Below are positions 42,229-50,571 of a stretch of 64,000 nt of DNA, one piece after another. Made by a program: the position numbers and the translations under genes. The first letter of the stretch is position 1. Each line of letters opens with the position of its first letter. The notes below the pieces were generated by a model that was given only the letters and a program-made list of their open reading frames with translations, ran no database searches and had not been told where the DNA came from. The stretch is taken from the NCBI RefSeq assembly GCF_002101595.1, contig NZ_LQOM01000031.1, positions 1 to 64,000 of the forward strand. The letters run 5' to 3'. This DNA comes from Mycobacterium celatum. GTDB taxonomy: Bacteria; Actinomycetota; Actinomycetes; Mycobacteriales; Mycobacteriaceae.

Positions 42229-42248
42229 AAACTGCGAAGGAGGATTTC

Positions 42249-43439
42249 ATGGGGCAGTTGTCGCATCGGGAAGACGTCCCGTTTCCGATTTTTGACGCGG
42301 ATAACCATCTCTACGAGCCGCCGGAGGCGCTGACCAAGTTTTTGCCCAAGGAGTACAAGGACTTCGTCCAGTACGTGCAGATCAACGGGCGCACCAAGAT
42401 CGCGCTGCGCGGCGTGATCAGCAACTATATTCCCAACCCGACGTTCGAGGTCGTCGCCCGGCCGGGCGCATGGGAGGAGTACTTCAAGTACGGCAACCCC
42501 GACGGCAAGAGCAAGCGCGAGTTGTTCGGCGAGCCCATGCGCGCGATCCCGGCCTTCTTCGAGCCCGGCCCCCGCCTGGAGAAGATGAACGAGCTGGGTC
42601 TGGACCGCACGCTGATGTTCCCGACGCTGGCCAGCCTGATCGAGGAGCGGCTGCGCGACGACCCGGTCGCCATCCACGTCCTGATCCACGCGCTGAACCA
42701 GTGGCTCGACGAGGTCTGGGGCTTCAACTACCAGAACCGGATCTTCACCACCCCGGTCATCACCCTGCCGATCGTGGAGAAGGCGATTGAGGAGCTGGAG
42801 TGGGTGGTCAAGCGCGGTGCCCGCGCGATCCTGGTCCGTCCGGCGCCGGTTCCCGGCTTCCGTGGCCCCCGGTCGTTCGCGCTGCCCGAGTTCGACCCGT
42901 TCTGGGAGCGGGTCGTCGAGCACGACGTCCTGGTCGGGATGCACTCGTCCGACAGCGGCTATTCCCGCTACACCTCCGAGTGGGACGGCGCCGACCAGGA
43001 GATGCTGCCGTTCCAGACCAACGCGATGAGCATTCTCAACGAGTGGCGGCCGATCCAGGACTCGGTGGCGTCGTGGGTGATCCATGGTGCGCTATACCGC
43101 CATCCCAAGCTGAAGGTCGCAATCGTCGAGGCCGGCTCGAAGTGGATGACCCCGCTGCTGGACGGCCTGGCCGAGGTGTTCCGCAAGGCGCCGGAGGCTT
43201 TCCCGAGCGACCCGGTCGAGATGGTCAAGAGCCGCATCCACGTCAGCCCGTTCTTCGAGGACGGCATCGACGATCTGGTCAGCCTCGTCGGTGTGGATCA
43301 GGTCTTGTACGGCTCGGACTGGCCGCACCCCGAAGGGCTGGCGGAGCCCACCTACTACGTCAACGCGCTGTCGCACCTGCCCCTCGAGGATCAGGCAAAG
43401 ATCATGGGCGGCAACCTCGGTCGACTCGTCACGGTGTGA
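42249..43439 (+). CDS. metal-dependent amidohydrolase (amidohydrolase-2 family)
   Basis: A 396-residue amidohydrolase with intact metal motifs: DADNH near the N-terminus, MHSSD in the middle and YGSDWPHPEG near the C-terminus. The start ATG 42249 follows a strong GAAGGAGG ribosome-binding site. Related to the two at 9-11 kb and, like them, encoded beside CoA-metabolism genes. It probably hydrolyses or decarboxylates a ring-derived acid. Its stop overlaps the start of the acyl-CoA synthetase gene (GTGTGA), and it is the first gene of a four-gene operon. Confidence 0.88.
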   Translation: MGQLSHREDVPFPIFDADNHLYEPPEALTKFLPKEYKDFVQYVQINGRTKIALRGVISNYIPNPTFEVVARPGAWEEYFKYGNPDGKSKRELFGEPMRAIPAFFEPGPRLEKMNELGLDRTLMFPTLASLIEERLRDDPVAIHVLIHALNQWLDEVWGFNYQNRIFTTPVITLPIVEKAIEELEWVVKRGARAILVRPAPVPGFRGPRSFALPEFDPFWERVVEHDVLVGMHSSDSGYSRYTSEWDGADQEMLPFQTNAMSILNEWRPIQDSVASWVIHGALYRHPKLKVAIVEAGSKWMTPLLDGLAEVFRKAPEAFPSDPVEMVKSRIHVSPFFEDGIDDLVSLVGVDQVLYGSDWPHPEGLAEPTYYVNALSHLPLEDQAKIMGGNLGRLVTV

Positions 43440-44875
43440 CGCGAGCGCGTTCTTGGCAGACCATCCCCGAGATGGTCTTGAGCGCGGCGGACCGCTTTGG
43501 CGACGCGGAAGCGATTGTCGACGGTCCGCTGCGCTTGACCTTCGCCGAGGCAGTCGACCGAATCCGCTGTGCTGCAGGTGCTTTCGCCGACTTTGGAATC
43601 GAAAAAGGTGATCGGGTCGCCGTTTGGGCGCCCAACTCGGCGGAGTGGATCATCGCGGCGTTCGGCTTGCTGACGGCGGGTGGCGTGCTGGTCCCGGTCA
43701 ACACTCGGTTCAAGATCGACGAAGGCGGCGACATCATCAGCCGCAGCCGAGCCAAAGCCGTCCTGGTGCAGAAGGGATTTTTGGCCCAGGACTACACCGC
43801 GCCCGCGGGCATCCCGGTCATCGATCTGAAATCCGACTTCCTGGCCAGCGGTGCACCCTTCGAGCGGGCGGTGGAGGGCACCGACGTCGCCGACATCATC
43901 TTCACCTCGGGCACCACCGGTCGCCCGAAGGGCGCGATGATGAATCATCAACAGACGCTGCGGATGTACGACGAATGGGCCACGCTGGCGGATCTGCGCG
44001 AAGGCGACCGCTATTTGCAGATCAACCCGTACTTCCACACGTTCGGCTTGAAAGCAGGACTGATCACGTCGTTCCTGCGCGGCGCGACGATGCTGCCGGT
44101 CGCGGTTTTCGACATCGACACCGTAGTGAACCTCATTGAGCGCGAACGCATCACGATGCTGCCCGGCCCGCCGACGCTGTACCACTCGCTGCTGACTGTG
44201 CGCGACAAGGACAAGCTGTCGACGTTGCGCGCAGCCGTGACCGGCGCCGCCGACATTCCGGTGGAGCTGGTCCGCCGCATCCATGACGAACTGCCGTTCC
44301 AGACGTTGATGACCGGTTACGGGCTCACCGAGGCCGGTAACGTCACGCTGTCCCGGCCCGGCGACTCCTTCGAAGACGTGGCCACTACCGCAGGTCTGCC
44401 CTGCGACGGCGTCGAGGTCCACATCGCGGACGACGGTGAGGTCCTCGTTCGCGGATACGGGGTCATGCAGGGCTATTTCGACGACCCCGCCGCAACGGCG
44501 CAAGCAATCGACGCCGAAGGCTGGTTGCACACCGGCGATCTGGGTACGCTGGATGCGGCGGGGCGGCTACGGATCGACGGGCGCAAAAAGGACATGTTCA
44601 TCGTCGGCGGGTTCAACGCCTACCCGGCCGAGATCGAGGGCTTTTTGCTGGAACACCCTGCGGTTGCCCAGGCCGCGGTGATCGGCGTTCCCGACCAGCG
44701 ACTCGGCCAGGTGGGCAAGGCCTTCGTCGTGCCGAAAACCCCGGTGTCCGAAGAGGATTTGATCGCGTGGTGTCGCGAGCGGATGGCCGGATTCAAAGCG
44801 CCGCGATCGATCGAGTTTCTCGACGAGCTGCCGCTCAACGCCACCGGCAAGGTGATGAAGGATCAACTCCGGTGA
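43436..44875 (+). CDS. acyl-CoA synthetase (FadD family), at the fadD16 position
   Basis: A 479-residue AMP-forming acyl-CoA ligase. The P-loop is TSGTTGRPKG (157-166), followed by YGLTEAG, the hinge HTGDLG and the C-terminal lysine in NATGKVMKDQLR. It activates a carboxylic acid with ATP and CoA. GTG start at 43436 overlapping the amidohydrolase stop; a very long frame further upstream is antisense-like and rejected. It lies between the SDR (Rv0851c-like) and pdc (Rv0853c-like) genes, where M. tuberculosis has fadD16, so it may be the full-length counterpart of that gene. Confidence 0.9.
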   Translation: MTRARSWQTIPEMVLSAADRFGDAEAIVDGPLRLTFAEAVDRIRCAAGAFADFGIEKGDRVAVWAPNSAEWIIAAFGLLTAGGVLVPVNTRFKIDEGGDIISRSRAKAVLVQKGFLAQDYTAPAGIPVIDLKSDFLASGAPFERAVEGTDVADIIFTSGTTGRPKGAMMNHQQTLRMYDEWATLADLREGDRYLQINPYFHTFGLKAGLITSFLRGATMLPVAVFDIDTVVNLIERERITMLPGPPTLYHSLLTVRDKDKLSTLRAAVTGAADIPVELVRRIHDELPFQTLMTGYGLTEAGNVTLSRPGDSFEDVATTAGLPCDGVEVHIADDGEVLVRGYGVMQGYFDDPAATAQAIDAEGWLHTGDLGTLDAAGRLRIDGRKKDMFIVGGFNAYPAEIEGFLLEHPAVAQAAVIGVPDQRLGQVGKAFVVPKTPVSEEDLIAWCRERMAGFKAPRSIEFLDELPLNATGKVMKDQLR

Positions 44876-45507
44876 GTGTGGCGGACTTCAACTCGCATTC
44901 GATGGTGCTCGCGTCGGATTACCGGGTTCCGGACCCGGACCGGGTATGGCCGCTGCTGCAGCGGCGCAAGTCGGCCCTCGCCGACATCGGCGCGCATCAC
45001 GTGCTGCTGTACAAGTCGACGCGGGACTACGGCCGTGTCCTGGTGACGATCGGCGTGCGTAGCCGGGAACCGATCGTCGAGTTGCTGCGGTCACGGGTGT
45101 TCTTCGACTGGTTCGACGCGGTGGGTGTCGACGACATCCCTGCAGTGTTCGCCGGTGAAATCGTCGAACGGTTCGATTCGTCTCGGGCTTCCGAGCCGCA
45201 TGCGCCCGGAATCGTGCTGGCCGCGGTCGCACCGGTCGACAACGTGGCCACGCTGACAGCCGGGGTCCGGGCCGCCTGGGGCCGGTTCAGCGCCGCGGGC
45301 ATCCGAAAGACTTGGCTTTTCCAAGCTTTCGACGACGGGCAGGAAGTGATGATCCTGCAGGAGTTCGACGACGAGACGACGGCTCAGCGCTGGATCGAGC
45401 AGCCCGACGCCGCGGCCGAGTGGATGAGCGGGACGGGAGTGGGCGCCTACCCACCGTTGTTCGTCGGCAGATTCGTCGACGTCATGCGTATCGAGGCGGG
45501 ACGGTGA
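44872..45507 (+). CDS. protein of two duplicated alpha/beta (ABM-like) domains, function unknown
   Basis: A 211-residue protein starting at GTG 44872, overlapping the fadD stop. It appears to be an internal duplication. Residues about 30-105 (GAHHVLLYKSTRDYG...VFAGEIVERFD) and about 135-208 (GIRKTWLFQAFDDGQ...LFVGRFVDVMRIE) share the same pattern: G-hydrophobic-strand-D-G-V-strand-helix-G-V...P-x-F-x-G-x-x-V. This suggests two dimeric alpha/beta-barrel (antibiotic-monooxygenase-like) ferredoxin folds in one chain. No catalytic residue can be named. Its position between an acyl-CoA ligase and a ferredoxin suggests an oxygenase or isomerase role, but this is inference. Confidence 0.75.
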   Translation: MSVADFNSHSMVLASDYRVPDPDRVWPLLQRRKSALADIGAHHVLLYKSTRDYGRVLVTIGVRSREPIVELLRSRVFFDWFDAVGVDDIPAVFAGEIVERFDSSRASEPHAPGIVLAAVAPVDNVATLTAGVRAAWGRFSAAGIRKTWLFQAFDDGQEVMILQEFDDETTAQRWIEQPDAAAEWMSGTGVGAYPPLFVGRFVDVMRIEAGR

Positions 45508-45746
45508 TGTTCGTCTGCCTCTGCAACGGGATCACCAACAACAAGGTGGCAGAGGTTGTGGCGCAAGGCGCGTCGACCACCAAGCAGATCGCCGAGGCAT
45601 GCGGCGCCGGCGCCGACTGCGGCCGCTGCCGGCGCACGCTGCGCGCGATCATCAGCTCGATGAACGGATCAGTTGACAGCGCGACACGTCCCCCGCGAGC
45701 GGGAGGTGCCCCCAGCGCCCTTCGCCGCTCTTGCGATCGCCGCTAG
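45507..45746 (+). CDS. bacterioferritin-associated-ferredoxin-like [2Fe-2S] protein with repeat-derived tail
   Basis: A 79-residue protein. Residues 1-53 are a BFD-type [2Fe-2S] domain with ligands C4, C6 (VCLCNGIT), C38 and C41 (DCGRC). The last 25 residues or so ([10 protein letters not shown] and following) are translated from the dispersed repeat at 45689-45714 and its flank, so the original C-terminus was probably replaced by insertion of the repeat. The ATG overlaps the previous stop (TGATG). It could deliver electrons to a P450 or handle iron. Its stop overlaps the convergent pdc stop. Confidence 0.87.
   Translation: MFVCLCNGITNNKVAEVVAQGASTTKQIAEACGAGADCGRCRRTLRAIISSMNGSVDSATRPPRAGGAPSALRRSCDRR
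45689..45746. repeat. dispersed mycobacterial repeat, copy B, inside a gene 3' end
   Basis: The 26-base core (45689-45714) differs from copy A (8737-8762) at one base and forms the hairpin CCCGC GA GCGGG. The core and its right flank supply the last codons and stop of the BFD-like ferredoxin gene and abut the pdc stop. Confidence 0.72.
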
Positions 45747-47413
45747 CGGCGCGCACTCCCGTCCGGTGACGTCGGTTTGGCCAGTTCGGCCAGCAGGTCG
45801 GGGACGTCGAGGCGCGGCACGACAGCCTCGATGAGCACCATCCGGTCTTGATGCTCGGCGGCGGCGGTGAGCGCCGCGTCGAGTTCGCCATAGGTCCGCG
45901 CGCGGAACGTCAGATGGTTGGTCACGCCCAGCGCGTGGGGAATCTCGGCCCAGTCCCAGCGCACAATGTCGTTGTAGGGGGCCGTCTTTCCGTGGATCAT
46001 CCGCTCGACGGTGTAGCCGTCGTTGTTGACCACGACGATGACCGGTGAGAGTCCTTCGCGGGAGAAGGTGCCCAGTTCCTGCACGGTCAGCTGCGCGGCG
46101 CCGTCGCCGATCAGCAGCACCGGCCGGCGGTCGCGATGCGCCAGCCCCGCGCCGAGTGTGGCCGGCAACGTGTATCCGATAGAGCCCCACAGCGGTTGGC
46201 CGATGAAGGTCACGCCACGGGGAAGCCGATGGCCCGCCATGCCGTAGAACGAGGTGCCCTGATCGGCCAGTACCACGTTGCCGGGCGTGAGAGCTTGACA
46301 GAACCTGTCCCACAACGCTTTCTGGGTGAGTGGTGTCTCGGGCGGCGGAAGCTGCAGCGGCACACCGTCGCCCGTCGAGGGCACCGGCGGTGACGTGATG
46401 CCGCGCCGGGCGAGGATTGTGGTCACGGCATCCAGTGCCGCCTCCATCTCCAGCGGTGCGAACACTTGGGTGCCGACCGTGCTCTGCTGCACCCCGATGT
46501 CGATGGTGCGCGCGGGATCGATGCGCTGGCTGAAAAAGCCGCTGACCATGTCGGTGAACACCACCCCGGCGGTCAGTAACACCGGCGCCTCTTCGATCGC
46601 GCGGCGAACCGGTTCGTCGCTGGCCGCCCCGGCGTAGAGGCCCAGGAAATTGGGTGAGCTCTCGTCGACCAGGCTCTTGCCCCACATCAACGTGGCATGC
46701 GGCACCACGTCGGCAGCCAGCAGCGCCTCGAGGTGCGAAACCGCGTGCAGTCGGTGCACGAGGAAGTCGGCGAGCACCGTCAGCTGGTGGTCGGCGATGA
46801 GTTCGGTTGCGGCCTCGGTGAAATGAGCGAGCGCACGCGGGCTTGTGCCCCCGGCATAGCGCGGCAGCGGCGCGGTGGGCCGCTCGACTTCGAAGCGCGC
46901 CACGTCGGTGGGCAGCAGCAGGTAGCCGGGCCGCTTCTGCTCCCGCACCTCGCATAGCACACGGTCGATCTCCCGGGTCGCCGTCGCCGGCCTGAGATCT
47001 GCCTGGGCGCAGGTGATTTCCCGGCTCATCCGCAGGAAGTGCTCGAAATCGCCGTCGCCCAGCGAATGATGCAGCGCCCGGCGGCTGCCCTGCGCGTCTT
47101 TGGACGGCCCGCCGACGATGTGCACCACCGGTACATGCTCGGCATAGCTGCCCGCGATGGCGTTGGCCGCCGAAAGCTCGCCGACACCGAATGTCGTTAC
47201 CACAGCGGACATTCCGCGCAGTCGCCCGTAACCGTCGGCGGCGTAGCCGGCGTTGAGCTCGTTCGCGTTGCCCACCCACCGGACGTCCGGGTGGGCGACG
47301 ATGTGGTCGAGGAACTCCAGGTTGTAGTCGCCGGGAACACCGAAGATTTCGGAGACGCCGAGTTCGGCGAGACGGTCCAGCAGGTAGTCACCGACGGTGT
47401 AGGCAGCAGTCAC
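45743..47413 (-). CDS. pdc: thiamine-diphosphate-dependent 2-keto-acid decarboxylase, ortholog of Rv0853c
   Basis: A protein of about 556 residues, pyruvate/indolepyruvate-decarboxylase type. The ThDP-activating glutamate is E52 ([14 protein letters not shown]), the decarboxylase His-His pair is H115-H116 (ALHHSLGDG), and the ThDP/Mg motif is GDGAAQLT...VVNNDGYT. Very similar in sequence and context to M. tuberculosis Pdc, a branched-chain/aromatic keto-acid decarboxylase. The start is GTG 47413 ([12 protein letters not shown]). An in-frame ATG at 47446 is the alternative and would leave 32 bases to the divergent Rv0854-like gene. Confidence 0.93.
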   Translation of the reverse strand: MTAAYTVGDYLLDRLAELGVSEIFGVPGDYNLEFLDHIVAHPDVRWVGNANELNAGYAADGYGRLRGMSAVVTTFGVGELSAANAIAGSYAEHVPVVHIVGGPSKDAQGSRRALHHSLGDGDFEHFLRMSREITCAQADLRPATATREIDRVLCEVREQKRPGYLLLPTDVARFEVERPTAPLPRYAGGTSPRALAHFTEAATELIADHQLTVLADFLVHRLHAVSHLEALLAADVVPHATLMWGKSLVDESSPNFLGLYAGAASDEPVRRAIEEAPVLLTAGVVFTDMVSGFFSQRIDPARTIDIGVQQSTVGTQVFAPLEMEAALDAVTTILARRGITSPPVPSTGDGVPLQLPPPETPLTQKALWDRFCQALTPGNVVLADQGTSFYGMAGHRLPRGVTFIGQPLWGSIGYTLPATLGAGLAHRDRRPVLLIGDGAAQLTVQELGTFSREGLSPVIVVVNNDGYTVERMIHGKTAPYNDIVRWDWAEIPHALGVTNHLTFRARTYGELDAALTAAAEHQDRMVLIEAVVPRLDVPDLLAELAKPTSPDGSARR

Positions 47414-47478
47414 GGGATCGACGGTACGCCGGCCCGAAAACAGCACAGATCAGACGCCGCCTCGCTATCGTGCGGACC

Positions 47479-47922
47479 ATGGCCATCAAGGAATCCCGCG
47501 AAGTAGTCATCGAAGCAACCCCCGAAGAGATCCTGGACGTCATCGCAGATCTCGAGTCGCTGACCGAATGGTCGTCGTCGCACCAGAGCTCCGAGGTGGT
47601 CGAGCGGGGCGACGACGGGCGGCCCAGCGTGGCGAAGATGAAAGTCAAAGCGGCCGGCATCACCGACGAGCAGGTGGTGGCCTACACGTGGGGCGACAAC
47701 ACCGTCAGCTGGACGCTGGTCAGCGCCGGCCAGCAGCGCGCGCAGGACGCCACGTACACGTTGATCCCGGAAGGGGACAAGACCCGGGTGAAGTTCGACA
47801 TCACGATCGACCCGATGGTTCCGCTGCCGGGCTTCCTGCTCAAACGCACCATCAAAGGAGTGATGGACACCTCCACCGAGGGATTGCGCAAACGGGTGCT
47901 CAGCGTGAAGAAAGGCAAGTGA
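47479..47922 (+). CDS. SRPBCC (polyketide-cyclase/START-like) protein, ortholog of Rv0854
   Basis: A 147-residue single-domain SRPBCC lipid-binding-fold protein ([21 protein letters not shown]...STEGLRKRV). It resembles the two SRPBCC proteins encoded 0.4 and 0.9 kb downstream, so all three are paralogues. Role unknown; the fold usually binds a hydrophobic ligand. ATG 47479 is chosen over an in-frame ATG three codons upstream by family match. The stop overlaps the start of the far pseudogene (GTGA), so the operon structure is preserved although far is broken. Confidence 0.88.
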   Translation: MAIKESREVVIEATPEEILDVIADLESLTEWSSSHQSSEVVERGDDGRPSVAKMKVKAAGITDEQVVAYTWGDNTVSWTLVSAGQQRAQDATYTLIPEGDKTRVKFDITIDPMVPLPGFLLKRTIKGVMDTSTEGLRKRVLSVKKGK

Positions 47923-48260
47923 CCGGCCCTCTGGCCGGGGTGCGGGTCGTCGAACTCGGCGGCATCGGTCCCGACGAGTGCGCGGCGGTCAATCCGCGGC
48001 TGATCTTCGCGCGGATCACCGGACGGGGTCAGGACGGCCCGCGGGCCGCCACGGCCGGCCATGACATCAACTAGCTGTCGCAGACCGGGGCGCTGTCGGC
48101 GCTCGGCTACCGCGACGGGCCGCCGATGCCGCCGCTGAACCTGGTCGCCGACTTCGGCGGCGGGTCGATGTTCGTGCCGCTGGGCATCGTCGCCGCGCTC
48201 TACGAACGGGAGCGGTCCGGTACCGGCCCCGCACCGCCGCCGGAGCCGTCGGGGCGCCGC
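47919..48260 (+). pseudogene. far: decayed far (alpha-methylacyl-CoA racemase, Rv0855) remnant
   Basis: The reading frame begins normally at GTG 47919 ([17 protein letters not shown]). It then jumps to a segment matching residues about 96 onward of M. tuberculosis Far ([17 protein letters not shown]...AGHDIN), so about 78 codons are missing in frame. An in-frame TAG at 48072-48074 replaces the tyrosine codon expected after HDIN. Recognisable racemase sequence continues ([15 protein letters not shown]...[14 protein letters not shown]) to about 48230, after which the C-terminal two thirds are gone. The catalytic aspartate of HDINY remains, but the glutamate farther on is lost. Non-functional. 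Confidence 0.87.
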
Positions 48261-48345
48261 CGGCGGGCACCACACCGTTGGACAAAATCGGCTGGTAATC
48301 GCGGATCTGCCCTCTGCATCCGGCCGCGGGGCTACGTTGGGAATA

Positions 48346-48801
48346 GTGGCCGTACGAGCATCGCGGGAAATTGTCATCGACGCGCCGCCGGAAGCAATCA
48401 TGGAGGCGCTAGCCGACATTGGCTCGGTGCCGTCCTGGTCATCGGTGCACAAGCGCGCCGAAGTCATCGACATCTATCCCGACGGCCGGCCGCACCACGT
48501 GAAGGTCACCGTCAAAGTGGTCGGCATCGTCGACAAGGAAGTGCTCGAATATCACTGGGGCCCGGACTGGCTGGTGTGGGACGCCGAGAAGACCGTTCAT
48601 CAGCACGGCCAGCATGCCGAGTACACGCTGCGGCGCGAAGGGCTCGACAAGACGCGGGTGCGCTTCGACATCACGCTGGAACCGTCGGCGCCGCTGCCCG
48701 AGTTTCTCGTCAACCGGGCCCGCAAGAAGATTCTCAACGCCGCGACCGAAGGACTGCGCCGGCGCGTCACGGGCGTCGTCGGTTCGGATCGGCGGGGGTA
48801 G
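48346..48801 (+). CDS. SRPBCC protein, ortholog of Rv0856
   Basis: A 151-residue SRPBCC-fold protein starting at GTG 48346 ([22 protein letters not shown]). A TTG three codons upstream is possible but does not match the family start. It shares most residues with the next gene, including HKRxEVxDxYxDGRPHHV and LEYHWGPDW, so the two are a recent tandem duplication also present in M. tuberculosis. Ligand unknown; context with racemase, decarboxylase and trifunctional-enzyme genes suggests an acyl or lipid ligand. Confidence 0.88.
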   Translation: MAVRASREIVIDAPPEAIMEALADIGSVPSWSSVHKRAEVIDIYPDGRPHHVKVTVKVVGIVDKEVLEYHWGPDWLVWDAEKTVHQHGQHAEYTLRREGLDKTRVRFDITLEPSAPLPEFLVNRARKKILNAATEGLRRRVTGVVGSDRRG

Positions 48802-48809
48802 GTGCCGAC

Positions 48810-49244
48810 GTGGCCGTCCAAGCGTCACGCGAAATCGTCATCGACGCACCGCCGGAGGTGGTGATGGAGGCGCTGGCCGATATCAGCACGTTGACGTCGT
48901 GGTCGCCGGTGCACAAGCGCGTCGAGGTGCTCGACCGCTACGAAGACGGCCGGCCCCACCATGTCCGGGCCACCATCAAGATTTTCGGGCTGGTCGACAA
49001 GGAAATTCTCGAATACCACTGGGGCCCCGACTGGGTGGTCTGGGATGCCGAAGCGACGTTCCAGCAGCGCGGCCAGCACGTCGAGTACACGCTGCAACGA
49101 GAAGGCGTCGACAAGACGCGGGTGCGCTTCGCCATTACGGTCGAACCGTCGGGGCCGGTTCCGGAGTTCCTCGTCAAGCGGGCCAGCAACATCGTGTTGG
49201 GCACCGCGACAGAGGGCCTGCGCAAGCGGGTGACGGGCGGCTAA
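48810..49244 (+). CDS. SRPBCC protein, ortholog of Rv0857
   Basis: A 144-residue SRPBCC protein, tandem copy of the preceding gene with the same [12 protein letters not shown] start and [14 protein letters not shown] core. GTG 48810 is chosen by this match and lies eight bases after the previous stop. Its 3' end overlaps the convergent dapC gene by four bases. Confidence 0.88.
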   Translation: MAVQASREIVIDAPPEVVMEALADISTLTSWSPVHKRVEVLDRYEDGRPHHVRATIKIFGLVDKEILEYHWGPDWVVWDAEATFQQRGQHVEYTLQREGVDKTRVRFAITVEPSGPVPEFLVKRASNIVLGTATEGLRKRVTGG

Positions 49245-50407
49245 GGCGATCGCAGCACCGCCAGGCGGCGGATGGCTTCGTCGAGCGTGTCGTCGCGCTT
49301 GGCAAAGGTGAACCGCACCAAGTGATTCCACGGTCCGCCGACCGCCGGGTCGCAGAAGGCCGACATCGGGATCGCCGCCACCCCCGCGCGCTCGGGCAGC
49401 GCGGCGCAGAACGCCGTGCTGTCGTCGTAGCCCAACGGTCGCGGATCGGCGCACAAGAAGTAGGTGCCCGCACTGTCGTGGACCTCGAAGCCGATCTCCG
49501 CCAGGCCGTTGGCAAGGCGGTCTCTTCTGGATTGCAGCGACGCCCGCAGCGCCGCCACCCAGTCGTCTTCGGTGTCGAGTGCGTGCGCCACCGCCGGCTG
49601 AAACGGCGCGCCGCCCACATAGCTCAGGTACTGTTTGGCCGACCGCAGCCCGGCGATGAGTTCGCTTGGGCCGCAAGCCCAACCGATCTTCCAGCCGGTG
49701 CAATTGAACATCTTGGCGGCACTGGAGATGGTGATCGTGCGCTCGGCCATGCCGTCGGAGGCGGCCAGCGGAAGATGCCGGTGCTGGTCGAAGACGAGGT
49801 GCTCGTAGACCTCGTCGGTGATGACCAGTAAATCTGCCTCGACAGCGATTTCGGCGATGGCCTTGAGTTCTTGTGCGCTCAGCACCATGCCGGTCGGATT
49901 GTGCGGTGAGTTGACGATCAGCGCGCTGGTCCGCGGCGTCACCGCACGCCGCAGCGCGTCGGCGTCCAGAGCGAAACCGCGGCCGTCGGGCACCAGCGGC
50001 ACCACGACCCGCTGCGCGCCGGCCATCGCCACCACCGGCGAGTAGGAGTCGTAGAAGGGCTGGATCAAGATGACCTCGTCGCCGGGTTCGACCAGTCCGA
50101 GCACCGCGGCGGCGATGGCCTCGGTGGCCCCGACCGTCACCAGCACCTCGGTGTCGGGGTCGTAGTCGACACCGAAGTGCCGCTGCCGGTGGGCGGCGAT
50201 CGCGTGGCGCAGCTCGGGGACACCGATGCCCGGCGGGTACTGGTTGAACCCGTCGGCGATGGCGTCCTGGGCGGCCTTCAGCATTCCCGGCGGGCCGTCC
50301 TCGTCGGGGAAGCCCTGCCCGAGGTTGACCGCGCCGATGCGCGCGGCCAGCGCCGACATCTCGGCGAACACCGTCGTCGCGTAGGGCCGCAGTCGCGACA
50401 CCGTCAT
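49241..50407 (-). CDS. dapC: PLP-dependent aminotransferase, N-succinyldiaminopimelate aminotransferase DapC (Rv0858c)
   Basis: A 388-residue class I aminotransferase. The PLP lysine is K232 (SSAAKMFN). Other signatures are the NSPHNPTG loop (166-173), DEVYEHL (198-204) and a late [13 protein letters not shown] segment. Nearly identical in pattern to M. tuberculosis DapC, which acts in diaminopimelate/lysine biosynthesis; related kynurenine-type aminotransferase activity cannot be excluded from sequence. The start is ATG 50407 ([17 protein letters not shown]). The ATG 11 codons upstream falls in an inverted-repeat region and does not match the family. Confidence 0.93.
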   Translation of the reverse strand: MTVSRLRPYATTVFAEMSALAARIGAVNLGQGFPDEDGPPGMLKAAQDAIADGFNQYPPGIGVPELRHAIAAHRQRHFGVDYDPDTEVLVTVGATEAIAAAVLGLVEPGDEVILIQPFYDSYSPVVAMAGAQRVVVPLVPDGRGFALDADALRRAVTPRTSALIVNSPHNPTGMVLSAQELKAIAEIAVEADLLVITDEVYEHLVFDQHRHLPLAASDGMAERTITISSAAKMFNCTGWKIGWACGPSELIAGLRSAKQYLSYVGGAPFQPAVAHALDTEDDWVAALRASLQSRRDRLANGLAEIGFEVHDSAGTYFLCADPRPLGYDDSTAFCAALPERAGVAAIPMSAFCDPAVGGPWNHLVRFTFAKRDDTLDEAIRRLAVLRSP

Positions 50408-50422
50408 GAGTGTCGAGCTTAA

Positions 50423-50488
50423 AGCGCCGAGCGTGAACATAGCTTCACGCTCAGCGTCGAGCGTGAACTCAACTTCACGCTCGGCGCT
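50423..50488. repeat. nested double hairpin between dapC and fadA
   Basis: Outer 15-base arms (50423-50437 and 50474-50488, AGCGCCGAGCGTGAA and its complement) enclose two smaller hairpins, each built of GAGCGTGAA and TTCACGCTC (50429-50452 and 50459-50482). All matches are exact. It lies in the divergent promoter region of dapC and fadA and could be a regulator-binding array, a cruciform, or a decayed mobile palindrome. Confidence 0.75.
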
Positions 50489-50571
50489 GACGGCCTCCCA
50501 ACCAACAGGTTGATCGGGCCTGCTGTTAGGGTGACGGCAGACGGATCCGACCCTTGGAAGAGGAATCAGCC

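Noticed and set aside
42210..42248. Earlier GTG start for the amidohydrolase
   Set aside because: The GTG is part of the perfect palindrome, and a strong ribosome-binding site precedes the ATG at 42249, where homology begins.
42800..43435. Very long frame upstream of the acyl-CoA synthetase
   Set aside because: It overlaps the amidohydrolase in another frame with an Arg/Gly-rich translation. The true synthetase start is GTG 43436 overlapping the amidohydrolase stop.
48126..48810. Long plus-strand frame running through the SRPBCC genes
   Set aside because: Its first two thirds translate an alternate frame of the far remnant and the Rv0856-like gene; only the part from 48810 is a real gene.
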